Assembly: GCF_034932065.1 (NCBI RefSeq)
Contig: NZ_JAYGHP010000001.1
Location: 1-64,000 of the forward strand
DNA from: Crocosphaera sp. UHCC 0190
Lineage (GTDB): Bacteria > Cyanobacteriota > Cyanobacteriia > Cyanobacteriales > Microcystaceae
Length of the DNA stretch: 64,000 bases
Direction of reading: 5' to 3'
The notes beneath the pieces were generated by a model, which saw only the letters and a program-made list of their open reading frames with translations, was not told where the DNA came from and did no database searches. This document shows positions 1 through 8,521 of the stretch, in pieces. The position numbers were made by a program, and so were the translations under genes. The first letter of the stretch is position 1; every line of letters begins with the position of its first letter.

Positions 1-49
1 GCTTTAATCAAGTCAGGTTGAGATTATGTCTTGCAACCCCGTCATAAGT

Positions 50-1255
50 TCATTTGTTTGCCCACTGAGTTCTAGCGGGGTTCCAAGCCATAATCTTTTT
101 TGGGACGAAAGATGTGCGGAATGTGGGATAAATATGATTAGGTGACTGAAAATCCGTCTTTAAAATACATTCTAATTTGACATCTTTGCGCCAAACATAA
201 TATAGTGCCAGGCGTATTAAATAAGGATGTCCCCCTACCAAATCCATCAATTTATTGACTTGTTGTAATGACCAACTTAACTCGTACCGTTTCGCTAAAT
301 CTTGTACTTGTTGAGGCGTTAACATCGGTAATTCAATAGGAATACCCACATTAAAGGGAGAGTGATTCACATTGAGAGGAATATAAACCTCAGAAGAATG
401 TGCAACAACTAACCGTAGTTTTTTCCAAATATCTCGGTTTTTTCCTTCTTCATGCCAAGCTCTTAATAAAGCAAAAAAATCATCCGCTAGATCGGGATAT
501 TGAAAGAGACGATCTACATCATCCAATGCTAAAACTAAGGGGGTTTTAAGATTAGCTAAAATGTACTGTTCAAAATAAATTTTACAACTAATTTTACTGC
601 CAAATAAATCATCCCAATAATCAGCAATCTTGTTGGGAATGTGTAAACTAAGACTAATATTTGCACAAAACCATTTAAGAAACTTATCTAAATCTTGAAA
701 TAAATTTTTATCTGCCAACTGTAAACTTAAAGAAACAGAAGAACAGCCATTATTAATCCCATAATTAACAATTTTCGCTAATAGAGAGCTTTTTCCCATT
801 CGTCTTGCTGCTTTCAACCGAATTAAGGCCCCAGGCTGTAAAATAGCCTTATAACAGTCTGATTCGACTGGCGATCGCTCAACATAAAATTGTGAATTCA
901 GGGGAACTTGGCCTTCGGGTAATTCGGGTTCAAGGAGAAGGGGTTGCTCTACTTCTGTGCTGGATAATTCAGGACGATAAAAGTCTTGAGCCGTTAAACT
1001 GAGATTAAACGCTTTAAAACAGGTTTTCAGGGTTTGTTTATCAACCCCTGATTCACAGGCGAAAACTTTCATTAAAGTATCAACCGCTAACTCCGTTTTA
1101 GCACTTAACACTTCTAAAGTGTAGCGATTTCCGTGATTGTCTAGATATTCAGCATCAGATTTAGCCTTTTGGAGTTTTTCTAATCCTTGTTGAGTTAGAA
1201 TTACTCCCCGTCTGCGTCTACTTTTACTTGACTTTGACTGCGCCATAACCGTCAT
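50..1255 (-). CDS. AAA-like (nSTAND-type) ATPase with N-terminal helical domain
   Basis: The 401-residue protein starts with a basic tail and a helical region (about residues 15-95) of the kind found at the front of cyanobacterial AAA-like/WD40 proteins. A P-loop ATPase domain follows. Its Walker A is degenerate (ARRMGKSSLL, about 149-158) and its Walker B is LVLALDDVDRL (about 239-249). This matches the AAA-like family (Pfam AAA_35), usually linked to signalling or effector proteins; no substrate can be inferred. The start is supported by GAGGAA six bases upstream of the ATG. The last 25 or so residues do not look like the family tail. In the +1 frame the DNA stays open to position 13 and reads AHLSSQKRLW, which is closer to the family, so a frameshift near 100-130 is possible. 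Family call good, function unknown. Confidence 0.7.
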   Translation of the reverse strand: MTVMAQSKSSKSRRRRGVILTQQGLEKLQKAKSDAEYLDNHGNRYTLEVLSAKTELAVDTLMKVFACESGVDKQTLKTCFKAFNLSLTAQDFYRPELSSTEVEQPLLLEPELPEGQVPLNSQFYVERSPVESDCYKAILQPGALIRLKAARRMGKSSLLAKIVNYGINNGCSSVSLSLQLADKNLFQDLDKFLKWFCANISLSLHIPNKIADYWDDLFGSKISCKIYFEQYILANLKTPLVLALDDVDRLFQYPDLADDFFALLRAWHEEGKNRDIWKKLRLVVAHSSEVYIPLNVNHSPFNVGIPIELPMLTPQQVQDLAKRYELSWSLQQVNKLMDLVGGHPYLIRLALYYVWRKDVKLECILKTDFQSPNHIYPTFRTSFVPKKIMAWNPARTQWANK

Positions 1256-1686
1256 ATAGATTCCTCGGACGCTCTCTCAACGATGGTATTACAGGATGTT
1301 AAATTTATTCAAGAGTTTTAAGCAAAATTCCCGAAAACAACCGTCTTTTGTTAAGATTAACTTGTTTATTTTAGCCAATAAGTAGCTTAAATGCACGACA
1401 GCCCACCAGATTTCTGTCTAATTTCCCAAGTTAAGCAGACCAAGATCCGATCTTAAGACTTTAAACAATTTAACTGAGTTGCAAGATTAAGAACTCAACT
1501 CCTTGAAACGACAAGCATTTAGCCTTTATGGAATTAACTTTCTTAAGTTCTTACTTAAATGCCAAAACTTTGGTTGTTTTCTGGGACTGCTAGAGACACA
1601 CTTATGGTTAGATAAAGCGTGTTGAGTAATCTCAAAGCTTAACCGCCCTACTTTACGAATCCATTTGAACTCAGGGGGTTACACTG
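1256..1686. other. Divergent intergenic region
   Basis: About 430 bases separate the two divergent genes and probably hold both promoters. I see no ORF remnant or known RNA. A weak stem (TGAGTT/AACTCA) lies near 1475-1500. The right-hand gene is preceded by an AGGGGG ribosome binding site. Confidence 0.4.
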
Positions 1687-2316
1687 ATGGCAAAACAAAC
1701 ACAACAGTTACAATCATTTTGGCGTAAGCGTTTGGTCAAAGAATTGCCTCAGTACAACAGAAATCAACGTCATGGTATTGTTAGCTGGTTGCTTAATTAT
1801 AACCTATCTTTCACAACAACTCAAGAATTAAGTGTTGATGAATTGACCACACTTAACCAAAAAATAGAATATCGCTACAGTCTTTTACGCAGACGTTATT
1901 TAACAGTCAATTATACTGAAGGATATCGGACTTTAATTAGTCGTTTAAGTTCGGTGACAGCAAAATACTGCTCAGTTTTGCGGATGAAATGCTGTCAAAA
2001 ATCTCAACGGGAAATCGTTAACTTAATTCAACAAGTCATTCAAACATTAATGAATCATGATCCTTATTTAAAAGCACAGTTTGAGCAAATTTCTCAAGAG
2101 ATTTCAGATCGTCAATTGCGCGAAGCATTAGTTTTGGCTACGGTGGAAGAATATTGTTTACATCCTGTGAAAAACAAGCCTTTCTTCCTTCATTGTTTGC
2201 GTCAGCATCTCAGTCAAACACCTTTAACATTAGCTGAGAACTTAATGAATTCAAGCTGTCTTAATGAAGCGAATAATTTCTCTTACTTGGTGGAGAAAGT
2301 TGCTGTCTTCGGTTAA
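1687..2316 (+). CDS. Conserved-looking hypothetical protein, helical, basic
   Basis: This is a 209-residue, mainly helical and basic protein that I do not recognise. It has no signal peptide or membrane segment. A Cys pair (MKCCQK) sits near the middle and the N-terminus is Arg/Lys-rich, which could suit nucleic acid binding, but that is only inference. The ATG follows AGGGGGTTACACTG, a good ribosome binding site. Its last 66 bases overlap the 3' end of the convergent gene at 2251, so the two transcripts are antisense at their ends. Confidence 0.6.
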   Translation: MAKQTQQLQSFWRKRLVKELPQYNRNQRHGIVSWLLNYNLSFTTTQELSVDELTTLNQKIEYRYSLLRRRYLTVNYTEGYRTLISRLSSVTAKYCSVLRMKCCQKSQREIVNLIQQVIQTLMNHDPYLKAQFEQISQEISDRQLREALVLATVEEYCLHPVKNKPFFLHCLRQHLSQTPLTLAENLMNSSCLNEANNFSYLVEKVAVFG

Positions 2317-3036
2317 TTGAGAGATCGCGTTTTTGGCTTGCTGAGCAATCTCTTCATGCTCAATTTGATTTTTGACTTCCAATTGGTCAAACTTGACGGT
2401 TATTAGGGCAACCTCTTTTGAGGTTGCTTTCCATTTATTTTGTTGTTGATTAATCCAAGATTCTTCCTTACTTAAATCTAATTTTGCTTCAATTTGTTTG
2501 ATACTATCTACTAATTGATTAACTTGACTTCGTAATTCTAAGATATCTTCACGGGGATATTTTATTTGTTCTCGAATAACAGAAAGACGATAAGCTAAGT
2601 ATTGATATGCTCTAATGGCGGGACGTAATGCGGTTAATAATAAGGTAGCAATAGAACTAATATAACCCACTGGACTAATGCCTAAAGAAGCAAGTTTATA
2701 GAGTCCGAATGCTGACAAGAAATGTAAGGTGATCGCAGTTAATAATGCTCCTCGACTAACGGTTTTGACATAATTCAATTGTTTATTGTCAACAGGAATT
2801 CCTTTATCTTGAGAGGTTGCTGCTTCTGAAATGACTTCTTTTGCATCAAAATAAACATTCCAAGGAACAGTAACAATGACCATTAACCACCAAAAACTCC
2901 CTACTCCAATTACCCAATCAATTAAATTTCCGGCAGGAATTTGTAACCATTGTAAAACAAAAAAAGCCACTAAAATTAAGAAGCCAAACCCCGCACTAAA
3001 ACTAAAATATCCATAGTAACGATAGGAATTAGCCAT
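2251..3036 (-). CDS. Four-helix membrane protein with C-terminal coiled coil, unknown function
   Basis: The open frame extends upstream to 3150, but the start is placed at 3036 because GGCAGGAAG lies just before that ATG and the protein then begins with an aromatic stretch leading into the first helix. It has 261 residues. Four hydrophobic segments fall at about 10-30, 37-62, 94-116 and 120-142. A charged, Gln/Glu/Lys-rich region (about 150-255) looks like a coiled coil. I do not recognise the family. The stop lies inside the convergent neighbour, so the two coding regions overlap by 66 bases. Confidence 0.6.
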   Translation of the reverse strand: MANSYRYYGYFSFSAGFGFLILVAFFVLQWLQIPAGNLIDWVIGVGSFWWLMVIVTVPWNVYFDAKEVISEAATSQDKGIPVDNKQLNYVKTVSRGALLTAITLHFLSAFGLYKLASLGISPVGYISSIATLLLTALRPAIRAYQYLAYRLSVIREQIKYPREDILELRSQVNQLVDSIKQIEAKLDLSKEESWINQQQNKWKATSKEVALITVKFDQLEVKNQIEHEEIAQQAKNAISQLTEDSNFLHQVREIIRFIKTA

Positions 3037-3190
3037 AATTTTACTTCCTGCCTCTTTTGTAATCCTATTCCTAGTTTGACAGCTTTCTTGTGAGATTAGG
3101 CTTGGTTTGTGACGCTTTTTTAACTGTTCTAGAACAAAGGTAAAAGGCAATAGAGACTCTTTGTTAAATAGATATTAACATAATATTTTA

Positions 3191-3247
3191 GTTCGTAGTA
3201 AAGGCTTTAGCCTTGCTTAATAAGCTCTTTAGAGCTTACTACAAACT
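3191..3247. repeat. Imperfect palindromic intergenic repeat
   Basis: The outer arms are GTTCGTAGTAA and TTACTACAAAC. Inner inverted segments are GGCTTTAGCC and GCTCTTTAGAGC. The whole stretch folds back on itself and is non-coding. A shorter piece with similar words (GGGCTTTAGCTC) occurs in the terminator at 50909. It looks like a dispersed cyanobacterial palindromic element; this could be checked by counting genome copies. Confidence 0.5.
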
Positions 3248-3317
3248 GAAAAAATGATGGGGAAAACCGAACTTATATTTCTGGTTTTCCTAACTTCTTT
3301 TTCTATCTAAATTTAAG

Positions 3318-3332
3318 GGTGTAAATTACACC
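3318..3332. promoter_or_regulatory. Palindrome upstream of hspA, candidate operator
   Basis: GGTGTAA-A-TTACACC is a perfect inverted repeat with 7-base arms, 105 bases before the hspA start. It is not the CIRCE consensus. Its position suits an operator or the base of a 5' leader structure; the function is inferred. Confidence 0.35.
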
Positions 3333-3436
3333 ATTCTCAGGGGAAAAACCGTATTGTCTGATAAATTTATTGAAGTTAGGATGAAGTCAACAAGCAAAAA
3401 CAAGGTAACACGCAGATAAGAAAGGAGATAACTATT

Positions 3437-3880
3437 ATGGCACTGGTTCGTTATAACCCTTGGAAAGAAATGAACTCCTTACAACGTCAAATCAATCAAC
3501 TATTTGATGATGGTGTATTAACTAATTTAGGACGAGACTTAAAAGAACTAAGTTTCTCACCTTCTGCGGAAATTTCCGAGACTGATGAGGTAATTTTTCT
3601 CAAATTAGAACTCCCTGGAATTAAAGCAGAAGATGTGGATATTCAGGTAACAAAAGAAGCGGTTTATCTTACCGGAGAACGCAAAGAAACCGCAAAATCT
3701 GAGGAAAATGGTGTAACTCGTAGTGAGTTCCGTTATGGTAAGTTTTCCCGTGCGATCGCTTTACCTACCCTCATTAATAATACCAATGTTACCGCAGAAT
3801 ATAAGGATGGAATTCTACATCTAACTTTACCTAAAGCTGAAGATGAAAAGAACAAAGTGGTTAAAGTTAGTTTAGGTTAG
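3437..3880 (+). CDS. hspA: Small heat shock protein, Hsp20/alpha-crystallin family
   Basis: The 147-residue protein has the class A cyanobacterial HspA layout: an N-terminal arm beginning MALVRYNPWKE, an alpha-crystallin domain (about 42-140) with the conserved stretch KLELPGIKAEDVDI, the A-x-x-x-N-G-V-L-like segment as YKDGILHLTLPK, and a short C-terminus. It acts as an ATP-independent chaperone that holds unfolding proteins and stabilises thylakoid membranes in stress. AAGGAGAT precedes the ATG. It is a single gene with a palindrome in its leader region. The C-terminal tail lacks an obvious I-x-I motif (it ends VVKVSLG, so V-x-V may serve). It converges with the GH3 gene across the hairpin at 3889. 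Confidence 0.93.
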   Translation: MALVRYNPWKEMNSLQRQINQLFDDGVLTNLGRDLKELSFSPSAEISETDEVIFLKLELPGIKAEDVDIQVTKEAVYLTGERKETAKSEENGVTRSEFRYGKFSRAIALPTLINNTNVTAEYKDGILHLTLPKAEDEKNKVVKVSLG

Positions 3881-3888
3881 GTACTTGT

Positions 3889-3912
3889 AGGGGTCAACGG
3901 CCGTTGGCCCCT
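3889..3912. terminator. 24-base near-perfect palindrome between convergent genes
   Basis: AGGGGTCAACGG followed directly by CCGTTGGCCCCT makes a GC-rich hairpin between hspA and the convergent GH3 gene. It has no strong T-run, so it may act in both directions or be a dispersed repeat. Confidence 0.5.
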
Positions 3913-3914
3913 GC

Positions 3915-5534
3915 TTAAATAAAAACATCTCCTAAACTTTCGGATATATTCCCTAATTCTGATGCTGATAAATTAAACAATATTTGACAAGCGATCGCCT
4001 GACTTTCTGCCATCTGTCCATAAGAAAATACCCAAGATAATTCCTCATTAATCTGGGTTTTAAACCAGTCTAAAATATAAGGACTTCCATAAATAATTAA
4101 GCCATGAACTATTGACTTTTTAAGCAAATTATGGTAAAAACTCTTTGAGTTTTCATTAAATCCTGCACTGCCTCGAAACGGATTACCCCGCAGGAAAATT
4201 TGTAATAATGTTGAACGATTATCGTCTAAAACATTATCTAATGTATTTTGGTCAACTAATTGTAAATCATAGCCTAAATATTTAGGAATTATTACCCCTG
4301 GCATTTGTCGATCTAAAAAGTCAGCATTGAGTAAATCATCAACAACAATTAAATTACGTTTTGGGGTATTAGATGAAACTTTTTCCAGGGTTTTATTATT
4401 GGTTTTGAGAGAATATTTGAGGATGTTTTTAACCGTTTGTCTTGCTGTTGGTTGAGATAAATTATAAATAGATAAATCAGGTTTTTCCTGATTAAAAATC
4501 TTTTGCTTAGCTTGCCAAATACGCCTAACAGAAGCTTCAATTCTTTCTCTTGTTAATCTTCCTGACTCCACAGCATTATAAACAGCATTAATTGCTTTTT
4601 CAGGATCATCTGGCATTAATAAAACATCTGCCCCTGCTTCAACTGCCTTCACTGCAACTTCTTCAGCATCAGCAAAATTTGCCACCCCTCCCATGACTAA
4701 AGCATCAGTAACAATTAATCCCTCAAAGCCTAATTTTTCTCGTAATTTACCTGTTAAAATTGGCTTAGATAAGGTAGCCGGATTTTCATTATCCCAAGCA
4801 TTAATTAATAAATGAGCCGTCATCACACTATCAACCTTTGCCTCAATTGCTGCTTGAAAGGGCATTAATTCTAAGCTTTCTAATCGCTCATTATCATGAT
4901 TAATTATCGGTAAATTAAGATGAGAATCACTAACTGTATCTCCATGGCCAGGAAAATGCTTGGCAGTCGTTAAAGCAGGATAGTTTTTCGCCCCTTCAAT
5001 AAATGCCGTTACTAACGCACTAACAATATCTGGCGTATCCCCAAAAGAGCGAATATTAATGACAGGATTATCAGGATTATTATTAACATCAACTACCGGA
5101 GTTAAGAGCCAATTAATGCCAATAGATAAAGCTTCGTGGGCGGTAATTTTTCCCATTTCTTGGGCATAACTAATCCCTAAGTCTAAATCATTTTTAGCAA
5201 TTTCTCCTAAGGCCATAGGAGGAGGAAACCAAGTAGCCCCAGAAAACCGTTGTCCGACCCCTTCTTCAATATCCGCAGCGATGAATAAGGGGGTTTTTGA
5301 CCATTCTTGTAACTGTTGAGTTCTTAATAATAATTCTGCCCCACTTCCCCCTAACAAAATCACCCCGCCTAGGTTTAACGTTTCTAACCAACGTTGTAAC
5401 ACTGGGTTAGAGGCTTCCCAAACGGGGTAACGAATTTGATGATCAAACAAATAACCAGACCCACGAACGACGATCATTTGTCCGATCTTTTCTTTTAGGG
5501 TAAATTGAGTCCAATCAGGTAATAAATTAGCCAC
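3915..5534 (-). CDS. Glycoside hydrolase family 3 protein, beta-N-acetylhexosaminidase (NagZ-like)
   Basis: The 539-residue protein has a GH3 N-terminal barrel (about 1-345) with the NagZ-type motif KHFPGHGDTVSDSH, where the Asp/His pair is the general acid-base, and VTDALVMGG, the catalytic Asp strand. It should remove N-acetylglucosamine from muropeptides or related glycans. It is longer than E. coli NagZ (about 340): a C-terminal domain (about 370-530) resembles the second GH3 domain. No clear signal peptide is seen, so a cytoplasmic role in peptidoglycan recycling is likely. The start is GTG without a good ribosome binding site, 14 bases after rbfA, so translation may depend on the upstream gene. 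Confidence 0.88.
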   Translation of the reverse strand: MANLLPDWTQFTLKEKIGQMIVVRGSGYLFDHQIRYPVWEASNPVLQRWLETLNLGGVILLGGSGAELLLRTQQLQEWSKTPLFIAADIEEGVGQRFSGATWFPPPMALGEIAKNDLDLGISYAQEMGKITAHEALSIGINWLLTPVVDVNNNPDNPVINIRSFGDTPDIVSALVTAFIEGAKNYPALTTAKHFPGHGDTVSDSHLNLPIINHDNERLESLELMPFQAAIEAKVDSVMTAHLLINAWDNENPATLSKPILTGKLREKLGFEGLIVTDALVMGGVANFADAEEVAVKAVEAGADVLLMPDDPEKAINAVYNAVESGRLTRERIEASVRRIWQAKQKIFNQEKPDLSIYNLSQPTARQTVKNILKYSLKTNNKTLEKVSSNTPKRNLIVVDDLLNADFLDRQMPGVIIPKYLGYDLQLVDQNTLDNVLDDNRSTLLQIFLRGNPFRGSAGFNENSKSFYHNLLKKSIVHGLIIYGSPYILDWFKTQINEELSWVFSYGQMAESQAIACQILFNLSASELGNISESLGDVFI

Positions 5535-5548
5535 AGCTATTAATGAAC

Positions 5549-5941
5549 TTATTCTTCTTCTGAATTATAGGACTCATCATCTAAGGGCGTAGTTTCCTTA
5601 ATTTGGTTAAGGAGGTTCAACATTTTATCACCCCTTTCAATGGCAAGATCTTCAAGAAAGACCACTTCTGGGGCGCGTCTGAGTCGCATTCGTTGTGCTA
5701 ACTCTCGCCGCACATAACCTTCTGATGATTTTAACCCCTGCATAGTTTCTTCTTTAGCTTCTTCTGTGCCATAAATGCTGACAAAGATTTTAGCGTGTTG
5801 TAAGTCCCCAGAGACGTTTACATCGGTTACGCTTACCATACCAGCCCCAACACGATCATCTTTGATGTCAAAGAGAAGCATTTGAGAAACTTCGCGTTTT
5901 ATTAACGAGGAAACGCGAGAAACCCGACGATTGTTAGCCAT
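5549..5941 (-). CDS. rbfA: Ribosome-binding factor A
   Basis: The 130-residue protein carries the RbfA KH-like fold: an N-terminal helix with [34 protein letters not shown] in the middle and [14 protein letters not shown] near the end, followed by an acidic tail. It binds the 30S subunit and helps 16S rRNA 5' end maturation, especially in the cold. AGAGGG lies upstream of the ATG. It sits between deoC (97 bases upstream) and the GH3 gene (14 bases downstream) on the same strand, a probable operon. Confidence 0.93.
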   Translation of the reverse strand: MANNRRVSRVSSLIKREVSQMLLFDIKDDRVGAGMVSVTDVNVSGDLQHAKIFVSIYGTEEAKEETMQGLKSSEGYVRRELAQRMRLRRAPEVVFLEDLAIERGDKMLNLLNQIKETTPLDDESYNSEEE

Positions 5942-6037
5942 ATTCGCCCTCTTTATTCTTCTACTGTGGGCAATCTTTGGGGTATTAATTCCCCCTTTGA
6001 AGTTTAACGCTGATAGTAGTCAATTATCAACTTTTTA

Positions 6038-6715
6038 TCATTCTTTTTCCATAAATTCCTGTTGTTTGATTAAGTCTACCCCGCGAGAAGTGCCTAAACG
6101 CTTGGCTCCTGCTTCAATGAGGGCGATGGCTTGCTCTAAGGTACGAATACCCCCAGAGGCTTTAATCCCCACCTGTCCTTTCGATACTTGTTTAAGATAA
6201 CGCACATCGGCCACCGTTGCGCCGCCAAACCATCCTGTGCTAGTTTTGAGATAATTTGCCCCCGCATCCATACAAATTTCAGCAGCGAGACGTTTTTCGG
6301 TTTCCGTTAATAAACTCATTTCTAAAATCACTTTGATGGTTTGTCCTGTCGCTTCACAAATGGCAGAAATTTCGTTATAAATTGCCTCTGATTGTCCGGC
6401 TTTAACATAACCTAAATTAATCATAACATCGAGTTCTCTGGCCCCATTTTCTGCCGCTTCTTGGGCTTCATAAAGTTTAACGGCTGAAGTGGTTGCCCCT
6501 GTAGGAAACCCAATGACGGTACAGACGGTAATTTTTTTCCCATGAAGTAATTTAGCCGCTTGATTTACCGCACTCGGATAAACACAAACTGTCGGAAACC
6601 CATACCGTTGTGCTTCCTCACAACATTGTTCGACTTCTTGAGGGGTAGCTGTTGGGTTGAGTAGAGAATGATCAATATAGGTAGCAATGTCAATATTTGA
6701 ACCTGTTACTGTCAT
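6038..6715 (-). CDS. deoC: Deoxyribose-phosphate aldolase
   Basis: The 225-residue TIM-barrel protein matches Deo[16 protein letters not shown] at the start, [11 protein letters not shown], the Schiff-base Lys in YLKTSTGW, and KASGGIRT near the end. It converts 2-deoxy-D-ribose 5-phosphate to glyceraldehyde 3-phosphate and acetaldehyde in deoxynucleoside catabolism. Its length is normal for the family. It is first in a same-strand line with rbfA and the GH3 gene. Confidence 0.95.
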   Translation of the reverse strand: MTVTGSNIDIATYIDHSLLNPTATPQEVEQCCEEAQRYGFPTVCVYPSAVNQAAKLLHGKKITVCTVIGFPTGATTSAVKLYEAQEAAENGARELDVMINLGYVKAGQSEAIYNEISAICEATGQTIKVILEMSLLTETEKRLAAEICMDAGANYLKTSTGWFGGATVADVRYLKQVSKGQVGIKASGGIRTLEQAIALIEAGAKRLGTSRGVDLIKQQEFMEKE

Positions 6716-7218
6716 AATTTGCCTCTCGAAAGGATTCCCGTTCTTATTGTGACAGATTTAAGCCAACAATGACTGAATTTTTATTTTAAAATCGATAACA
6801 AGTCTGGCAATTAAATTAAGCAGGGACACACAATATTGTAGAGGCGGGTTTCTTATAAAAAGCTATGGTTCTTATCAGTAAATTAAATAAACTCGCCCTA
6901 GACTATTTGAAAACTGTCACAATAATGACTACTTAACGAATTTGCTTGTGTTTTAATAAATTTAATCACTCTGAATTGCAATTAGTCCTTACTTCTTGAG
7001 CTTAAGACTCGATCTTCCTTGATGATAACGGAATTTTACAAAAACTTGCTGTCAATCAATTTATCCTCACCAGAAATTAACAATTAATCAATAAAATGTC
7101 AACCGTAAAAACTCAGAAAAATAACTAATTAATTGGGGATAACTCATAATTTAATCATGGGAACAAATTCTGAAAAGATTAGGTCTATATTTAGTAAGAC
7201 TTTCAACTAAAATTAGTC
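6716..7218. other. AT-rich intergenic region
   Basis: About 500 bases lie between the divergent deoC and pentapeptide genes. I found no coding remnant. A 12-base perfect inverted repeat (TTATTGTGACAG at 6744-6755 and its complement at 6914-6925) is present, but a match of that length over this distance can arise by chance. Confidence 0.3.
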
Positions 7219-7233
7219 TTGTGGAGATACTTT

Positions 7234-7671
7234 ATGAAACCCCCAATTATTGCCATTTTAGGACTACTGACCCCTTTCTTATTTACCAGTCAAGTCAAAG
7301 CAGCCAACCCCGATCATATTGAACAATTATTATCAACAAGATATTGCCAAGGATGTGACTTATCAGGGGCCGATCTCAGTGCGGCTCATTTAATTGGTGC
7401 AGACTTAAGAGATGCTAACCTAACAGGGGCAAACCTAACCGATGCTAACCTAGAAGGGGCTGATCTTACAGGAGCCAATTTAGAAGGCGCAAACTTAACG
7501 GCAGCTTTAGTCACTAATGCGAGTTTGAATGAGAGTAATCTCAACAGCGTTAACTTAACAAAAGCCATGGTTTTTGATGCTGATGTGACAGGAGCATCCA
7601 TGATCTCTCTGATTTTAGATGAGGCACAAATCTTTAATACAAAGATTAGTATTGGGGGAGAACAAGAATAA
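7234..7671 (+). CDS. Secreted pentapeptide-repeat protein
   Basis: The start is put at the ATG 7234 because GGAG lies seven bases upstream and it gives a clean signal peptide (MKPPIIAILGLLTPFLF, cut near VKA-A). The mature part has a short Cys pair (CQGC) and then about a dozen A(D/N)L(x)x repeats (about 45-135), which form a right-handed beta-helix. Such proteins are common in cyanobacterial periplasm or thylakoid lumen; the function is unknown. A rho-independent terminator follows at 7732. Confidence 0.85.
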   Translation: MKPPIIAILGLLTPFLFTSQVKAANPDHIEQLLSTRYCQGCDLSGADLSAAHLIGADLRDANLTGANLTDANLEGADLTGANLEGANLTAALVTNASLNESNLNSVNLTKAMVFDADVTGASMISLILDEAQIFNTKISIGGEQE

Positions 7672-7731
7672 ATCCCTCAAGTTTTTTGATTTCCCCTTGA
7701 CTCCTCCACATTGATCATGACTAATGATAAT

Positions 7732-7764
7732 ATCCCCCAGAACCAAAGATTGGGGGATTTGTTT
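7732..7764 (+). terminator. Intrinsic terminator of the pentapeptide gene
   Basis: The stem ATCCCCCA/TGGGGGAT has an 11-base loop and is followed by TTGTTTA. It lies 60 bases after the stop and before the next gene. Confidence 0.75.
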
Positions 7765-7798
7765 ATGATAGAAATGGTAAGGCATTTTTAGGCAAACG

Positions 7799-8260
7799 AT
7801 GACGATTAATCAACCTATAGTCACTCAAGGACTGGCGATCGGCAATTTAAGACAAGTCCATCATATCGCATTAAATGTCAAAGATATGGCAATTTCTTGT
7901 CACTTTTACGGGAAAATATTAGGACTGCATGAGTTAACAGGAGATGAAGTGCCTAGTACCCTTAAAACTTTAGTTGCGGAGGGAAAAGTCACTAATTTTG
8001 TCACCCCTGATGGTACAGTTTTAGATTTATTTTGGGAACCGGATCTCTCACCCCCAAATGCTGACCCCAAGCAACAATTTACCCGTGCGAATCATTTGGC
8101 CTTTGATATTGCTCCTGAGTTATTTGAGCAAGCGGTGGAAGTATTAAAAAATAATCAGGTAATAATTGATCATGGCCCGGTTACTCGTCCAACTGGAAGG
8201 GGAATTTATTTTTATGATCCTGACGGGTTTTTATTAGAAATTCGTTGTGATCCGAATTAA
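7799..8260 (+). CDS. VOC family protein (glyoxalase/dioxygenase superfamily)
   Basis: The 153-residue protein has the vicinal-oxygen-chelate fold: first half LRQVHHIALNVKDMAISCHF, second half with NHLAFDI and the C-terminal YFYDPDGFLLEIRC. Candidate metal ligands are His in HHIAL, His in NHLAF and Glu in LLEIRC, which fits a metal-dependent lyase or dioxygenase. The substrate is not identifiable. It is a lone gene, tail to tail with a small protein gene on the other strand. Confidence 0.85.
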   Translation: MTINQPIVTQGLAIGNLRQVHHIALNVKDMAISCHFYGKILGLHELTGDEVPSTLKTLVAEGKVTNFVTPDGTVLDLFWEPDLSPPNADPKQQFTRANHLAFDIAPELFEQAVEVLKNNQVIIDHGPVTRPTGRGIYFYDPDGFLLEIRCDPN

Positions 8261-8270
8261 TGAGAATTTA

Positions 8271-8441
8271 TCAGCGAAAATGAATTAAACTTGCCTGTGA
8301 TTGCTTATTTGAGAACCATGACTGTTGTTGAACAGAGGGGGAAGACATGGATACACTCTGAAGTAAAATTAAGGCAACGGTGAGTCCGATCGCCCCTTGT
8401 AAGCTTTGAACAATTGTTAATTGGGATTTCTTCGTCTTCAT
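8271..8441 (-). CDS. Small membrane protein, 56 residues
   Basis: The open frame extends to 8585, but a strong ribosome binding site (GGAGGAG, seven bases before the ATG) fixes the start at 8441. The product has a basic N-terminus (MKTKKSQ), one hydrophobic helix (about 15-35) and a polar Ser/Gln-rich tail. It could be a single-pass membrane peptide or a short secreted protein. I do not recognise a family. The upstream part of the frame would overlap yaaA and is probably not translated. Confidence 0.55.
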   Translation of the reverse strand: MKTKKSQLTIVQSLQGAIGLTVALILLQSVSMSSPSVQQQSWFSNKQSQASLIHFR

Positions 8442-8521
8442 TACTTTACTCCTCCGTAGCGAGTCCCCATGACTATTCTTCATTGCACCAAACATTGATT
8501 CCTGAAAAAAAATCTTGTTAA

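Noticed and set aside
6744-6925. 12-base inverted repeat spaced by 158 bases
   Set aside because: One such repeat is expected by chance at this distance and nothing else suggests an element.
7386-7601. Minus-strand frame in the pentapeptide gene
   Set aside because: The repetitive sense codons create an open antisense frame; no start signal.
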